From positions 694,191 to 758,190 of the forward strand of contig NZ_SODP01000001.1 of the NCBI RefSeq assembly GCF_004365355.1: 64,000 nt of DNA. The letters run 5' to 3'. The stretch is from Kribbella pratensis. GTDB lineage: Bacteria > Actinomycetota > Actinomycetes > Propionibacteriales > Kribbellaceae. The translations under genes and the position numbers were made by a program. The notes under the pieces are model-generated. The model had not been told where the DNA came from and ran no database searches. It saw nothing but the letters and a program-made list of their open reading frames with translations. Positions 60,443 to 64,000 of this stretch are shown here, piece after piece. Within the stretch, counting starts at the first letter, position 1, and each line of letters opens with the position of its first letter.

Positions 60443-60775
60443 GGCGATTTTGGTCACATTCTGTAATATCGTGGCACAAATTGGACACTGTCGGTACTGT
60501 GCCGACGCGTTTTGCGCAGAATTGACTGCAAGCAGTGACGAATCGGGGCAAATGTTCCGTTCCAGTACCCGTTCCGGTAACGATTTGTGCACTGGTGCCG
60601 GGCACCGCTGGTTTGGTGTCACAGTGTCAGGCAGGCTAGCCCGCGGTTGTGGGAGATCGGCTCTGTCAAGGGGATTTGACGCGGGCCCTCCACAAAGCAA
60701 AGGCTCGGCACGCTATCCACCGATAAGTGCCGGATCCGCGGACCGAAATCCGGCCGACTGACTGACGGAGTGCGA
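60443..60775. other. 333-bp intergenic region with short palindromes, no gene seen
   Basis: This is the only gene-free stretch over 300 bp. It holds a possible gcvT terminator at 60490-60513, the perfect palindromes ACTGC-AA-GCAGT (60525-60536) and GGTGCC-G-GGCACC (60594-60606), and a TTGACG hexamer at 60676-60681 that lacks a convincing -10. It is likely the promoter region of the Dpp-type operon that follows. I see no open reading frame, riboswitch or tRNA in it. Confidence 0.5.
60490..60513 (+). terminator. Possible intrinsic terminator of gcvT
   Basis: GTCGGT (60490-60495) and GCCGAC (60501-60506) can form a 6-bp stem with one G-U pair and a 5-nt loop. TTTT follows at 60510-60513. Weak but correctly placed 48 bp after the gcvT stop. 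Confidence 0.45.
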
Positions 60776-61783
60776 ATGAGTATTGGGTCGCCTGACTCGA
60801 CCGTAGGGATCGAGGACCACCCGGCGTCGGCCGAACCGGTCCGCACCGCGGCCACCCCGCACGGGAAGTCGCCGAGCCGGATCGCCTTCGACCGGTTGCG
60901 TAAGGACCGGATCGCGATGATCTGTGCCTCGATCGTGCTGTTCTTCATCCTGATTGCGATCTTCGCGCCGTTGCTGGCCAAGCTCGAGGGTCAGGACTAC
61001 AGCACCTTCCACACCGACCTGGTCGACGAGTACGGCTACCCGACGATCGGCGTGAACAGCGCGCACTGGCTGGGCGTAGAGCCGAAGACCGGCCGTGACA
61101 ACTTCGCCCGCTGGGTCTACGGCGCCCGCCCGTCGCTGATCATCGCCTTCCTCGCCACCGTGGTCGGCACCATCATCGGCGTCGTGATGGGCCTGCTGGC
61201 CGGCTTCCTCGGCGGCTGGACGGACCGGGTGATCTCCTGGGTGATCGACTTCGTGCTGAGCCTGCCGTTCCTGCTGTTCGCGATTGCGCTGGTGCCGATC
61301 GTCGAGTCGATGCGCGGCGGCTCGTTCAACCTGACGCCGAACGAGCAGGCATCGATCCGCTTCTACGTACTGATCTTCGTGCTCTCGTTCTTCGGCTGGG
61401 CAGGCCTGGCCCGGATCATCCGTGGCGAGGTGCTGTCGTTGCGCGAACGTGAGTTCGTGCTCGCCGCCAAGGCGATCGGTGTGCCGACCCGGCAGGTCCT
61501 GTTCAAGGAACTGCTGCCCAACCTGGTCGCCCCGATCGTGATCTCGGCCTCACTGGCGGTGCCCTCGTACGTGACCGCCGAGGCCGGTCTTTCTTTCCTC
61601 GGTGTCGGACTGGTCGAACCGATCCCCTCCTGGGGTCAGACGATCGCCGTCGCCACGAACTGGTTCAAGGCAGACCCGCTCTACCTCTGGCTGCCAGTGG
61701 TCGGCATCACCGCACTGGTGCTCGCCCTGGCCCTGCTCGGAGACGCCATCCGGGACGCCTTCGACCCCAAGACTCGCCGGTAG
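60776..61783 (+). CDS. DppC-type ABC transporter permease (second system)
   Basis: The 335-residue permease has a cytoplasmic N-terminus of about 45 residues, a first helix (IAMICASIVLFFILIAIFAPLLA), the DppC loop HWLGVEPKTGRDNFARWVYG and five more helices, with the EAA loop EFVLAAKAIGVPTRQVLFKELLPN. It resembles the permease at 11375-12346. Here the permease gene comes first in the operon, ahead of the binding protein, which is an uncommon order. An ACGGAG ribosome site supports the ATG at 60776. Confidence 0.92.
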   Translation: MSIGSPDSTVGIEDHPASAEPVRTAATPHGKSPSRIAFDRLRKDRIAMICASIVLFFILIAIFAPLLAKLEGQDYSTFHTDLVDEYGYPTIGVNSAHWLGVEPKTGRDNFARWVYGARPSLIIAFLATVVGTIIGVVMGLLAGFLGGWTDRVISWVIDFVLSLPFLLFAIALVPIVESMRGGSFNLTPNEQASIRFYVLIFVLSFFGWAGLARIIRGEVLSLREREFVLAAKAIGVPTRQVLFKELLPNLVAPIVISASLAVPSYVTAEAGLSFLGVGLVEPIPSWGQTIAVATNWFKADPLYLWLPVVGITALVLALALLGDAIRDAFDPKTRR

Positions 61784-61824
61784 TTCGGCGATTGCCCCAG
61801 CGGCAGAAAAGGAGAAACCCGACC

Positions 61825-63582
61825 ATGCAGTGGAAACGGATAACCGCGGTTGCGGCGACGGTCATGCTGGCCGCCGTGGCCTGTGGCAGCCCGTCCTCGA
61901 ACAGCGGCAACAAAGGTGACACCAACAATGTGGGGGGCGCTCAGGCCAAGGCTACGGACCCCACTGCGAAGGGCCCTGCACCTGACGTTGACGGCGCGAA
62001 GAAGGGCGGCACGATCACGATCCTGAGCGACGTGACGCCTGACACCTTCGACCCGACGAACATCTATTACGTCGACGGTAACCAGATCGGCAAGCTGTTC
62101 TACCGGGCGCTGACGCAGTACCGCCTGGACGGCCCGGACCACAAGCCGGTCCTGGTTCCGGACCTGGCCGAGGACCTCGGCACGAAGTCCGCGGACGGCC
62201 TGACCTGGACGTTCAAGCTGAAGCAGGGCATCAAGTACCAGGACGGCACGCCGGTCAAGGCCGCCGACTACGCGTACGCGATCAAGCGGTCCTTCGCGCA
62301 CGACCTGTACGACGCCGGACCGACGTACCAGCAGCAGTTCTTCCTGGACGGCGACAAGTACAAGGGCCCGTACGGCGCCGGTGGCGCCAACTACAAGGGT
62401 GTCGAGACGCCGGACGACAACACGCTGGTCATCCACCTGGCGAAGAAGTTCGACGACCTGCCCTACTACGCGGCGTTCCCGATGTTCACGCCGATCCCGC
62501 AGGCCAAGGACACCCAGAAGAACTACGAGCAGCACCCGATGGTGACCGGCCCCTACCAGGTGTCGTCGTACCAGCCGGGCAGCGAGCTCAAGCTGATCAA
62601 GAACCCGAGCTGGGACCCGAACACCGACCCGGTGCGGCACCAGTACGTCGACGGCTTCGACTTCAAGTTCAGCCAGGACCTGATCAAGGTCCAGCGGCAG
62701 GTGCTGGCCAGCTCCGGCCCGGACGCCAACGCGCTGAACTACAGCAACCTGGACGTCTCGCTGCTGCCTGAGGTCAAGGACCAGTCGCAGCTGGTCCACG
62801 GCCAGGGACCGTGCACGATCATGTACACGATGGACACCCGGAAGATTCCGCTGGAGGTCCGCAAGCTGATCGCCAAGGCGCACCCGTACGACGGTTGGCG
62901 CAAGGTGGCCGGCCTGAACCCGACCGACGACCCGCCGGCCTCGACGATCCTGCCGCCGGCCGTCCCGGGCTTCGACAAGTACGAGTTGCCGGGGCTGACC
63001 GGTACCGGTAAGGGCGCCGAGGACGACGCGGTGGCCGCCGAGGTCAAGTCCGAGCTGGCCAAGCTCGGCAAGTCGAACTTCGAGCTCAGCTGGTACTACT
63101 CGATCGACGACAAGATCTCCACACAGGTCACGCAGTTCCGCAAGCAGATGTTCGAGAAGGCGGGCTTCAAGGTCAAGGCGATCGGTGTCCCGAAGGCCAA
63201 GATCCGTACCTTCACCGGTGACCAGAACGCTCCGGTGAACATCGGCAAGACCCCGACCGGTTGGTGCTCCGACTGGCCGAGCGGCACCAGCTGGTTCCCG
63301 GTGCTGTTCCGTTCGGACGCGATCGCCCTGGGCAACAGCGTCGGCCAACTGCAGGACAAGGCCCTCGACGCCGAGATCGACGCCGTGTCTGCGAAGGACC
63401 CGAACGAGCAGGTCAAGGAATGGAAGAACGTCGACAAGGACATCCTGGAGAAGTACCTCCCGGTGCTCCCGCTGTACTACAGCAACAGCAACTTCCCGGT
63501 CGGCAAGAACATCGGGCACGCCATCAACGACCCGACACAGGGTATGCCCGAGTTCACCTCGCTGTTCCTGAAGCAGCCCTGA
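61825..63582 (+). CDS. Family 5 solute-binding lipoprotein (second system)
   Basis: The 585-residue protein has a lipoprotein signal ending AAVAC (C20), a low-complexity linker and the family 5 fold, with the conserved start GGTITILSDVTPDTFDPTN and a GWCSDWPSG motif shared with the binding protein at 9684-11378. An AAAGGAG ribosome site lies upstream. It should bind peptides or similar oligomers for the flanking permeases. A 16-bp stem-loop follows the stop. Confidence 0.92.
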   Translation: MQWKRITAVAATVMLAAVACGSPSSNSGNKGDTNNVGGAQAKATDPTAKGPAPDVDGAKKGGTITILSDVTPDTFDPTNIYYVDGNQIGKLFYRALTQYRLDGPDHKPVLVPDLAEDLGTKSADGLTWTFKLKQGIKYQDGTPVKAADYAYAIKRSFAHDLYDAGPTYQQQFFLDGDKYKGPYGAGGANYKGVETPDDNTLVIHLAKKFDDLPYYAAFPMFTPIPQAKDTQKNYEQHPMVTGPYQVSSYQPGSELKLIKNPSWDPNTDPVRHQYVDGFDFKFSQDLIKVQRQVLASSGPDANALNYSNLDVSLLPEVKDQSQLVHGQGPCTIMYTMDTRKIPLEVRKLIAKAHPYDGWRKVAGLNPTDDPPASTILPPAVPGFDKYELPGLTGTGKGAEDDAVAAEVKSELAKLGKSNFELSWYYSIDDKISTQVTQFRKQMFEKAGFKVKAIGVPKAKIRTFTGDQNAPVNIGKTPTGWCSDWPSGTSWFPVLFRSDAIALGNSVGQLQDKALDAEIDAVSAKDPNEQVKEWKNVDKDILEKYLPVLPLYYSNSNFPVGKNIGHAINDPTQGMPEFTSLFLKQP

Positions 63583-63619
63583 TCCAAGTCCGTTCTGAAG
63601 TACTGATCCACTGAACGGT

Positions 63620-63657
63620 GGCGTGGTGCCCGGACCACAAAGTCCGGGCACCACGCC
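63620..63657 (+). other. Strong intra-operon stem-loop after binding-protein gene
   Basis: GCGTGGTGCCCGGAC (63621-63635) and GTCCGGGCACCACGC (63642-63656) form a perfect 15-bp stem, extended by one pair, with a 6-nt loop (CACAAA). No T-run follows. Placed between the binding protein and the next permease, it could protect the upstream mRNA from decay or partly terminate transcription, giving more binding protein than permease. Confidence 0.8.
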
Positions 63658-63681
63658 GATCATCGGTGAGGAGACAATCCC

Positions 63682-64000
63682 GTGCTCTATTTCGTGGCGC
63701 GCCGCCTGGTCAGCGCGCTCAGTGTTGTGCTCGCGACGTTGATCGCGACCTTCGCGTTGTTCTTCGTCGCGCCGACCGATCCGGCCGGTGCGATCTGTGG
63801 TGACCGCAACTGCACCCAGCAGCGGTACCAGGAGATCAAGGCCAACCTGCACCTGGACCAGCCGAAGGTGCAGCAGTTCGCCGAGTACACCGCGGGAATC
63901 TTCACCGGTCGTGACTTCACCACCTCGGGCGTCAAGCAGCACTGCGCGGCGCCCTGCCTCGGCTTCTCGTTCAAGAACGACCGGCCGGTCACCGACATGA
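63682..64000 (+). CDS. DppB-type ABC transporter permease, cut by the window end
   Basis: The first 106 residues are present: an N-terminal helix (LVSALSVVLATLIATFALFFVA) and part of the extracytoplasmic loop, with C39, C44, C88 and C92 (CGDRNC and CAAPC). This matches the cysteine pattern of the permease at 12343-13326. The GTG start follows a GTGAGGAG ribosome site. No stop is reached, so the gene runs on past the window; ATPase genes are expected next. Confidence 0.88.
   Translation, partial: MLYFVARRLVSALSVVLATLIATFALFFVAPTDPAGAICGDRNCTQQRYQEIKANLHLDQPKVQQFAEYTAGIFTGRDFTTSGVKQHCAAPCLGFSFKNDRPVTDM

Overview
The window is high-GC actinobacterial DNA from what looks like a member of the Propionibacteriales, most probably Kribbella or a close relative. 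This is an inference from base composition, the many short translationally coupled overlaps, the number of carbohydrate-active enzymes, and gene order; no rRNA or marker was available to prove it. The block gcvT, pepA, lpd, sucB, a TIGR01777 epimerase, lipB, lipA, a DUF4191 gene, an RDD gene and glnA follows the order known from Mycobacterium tuberculosis (Rv2211c to Rv2220). An adenosine kinase like Rv2202c lies further left.

Left part (1-7.7 kb): a cytoplasmic GH32 fructan hydrolase, ybaK, a cysteine-containing HTH regulator divergent from folE, a small unknown gene, and a two-gene RNA-repair operon (hen1-pnkp). From 7.8 to 16.9 kb there is one tightly coupled operon: a GH127 beta-L-arabinofuranosidase, a complete peptide-type (Dpp/Opp) ABC transporter, an S33 prolyl-aminopeptidase-like hydrolase and a GntR regulator. 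It is headed by a leaderless promoter buried in a perfect 15-bp inverted repeat. I read this as a candidate system for importing and dismantling arabinosylated hydroxyproline-rich plant glycopeptides, the most interesting item in the window.

Middle part (17-35 kb): TetR/SnoaL pair, adenosine kinase, an O-methyltransferase-ABC exporter-PadR-HAAS group, an amidase, an LLM monooxygenase, a DUF2252 protein, three aldo/keto reductases each with regulatory sites or regulators nearby, a secreted GH76 enzyme with a LacI-type operator, and a secreted BNR-repeat protein.

Right part (35-64 kb): glnA with a tandem GlnR site, RDD, cyclopropane synthase, DUF4191-lipA, then about 9.4 kb of accessory genes (two-component system, ABC-2 exporter, LysR, a repeat-rich membrane protein, two sulfatases) that separates lipA from lipB. 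A transmembrane pseudokinase, epimerase, sucB, lpd, two small genes, pepA and gcvT follow. The window ends inside a second Dpp-type transporter operon whose proteins resemble those of the first. Many first genes of transcription units have a TANNNT hexamer 6-8 nt before the start codon and no Shine-Dalgarno sequence, pointing to widespread leaderless transcripts. No rRNA, tRNA, CRISPR array or insertion sequence was recognised.
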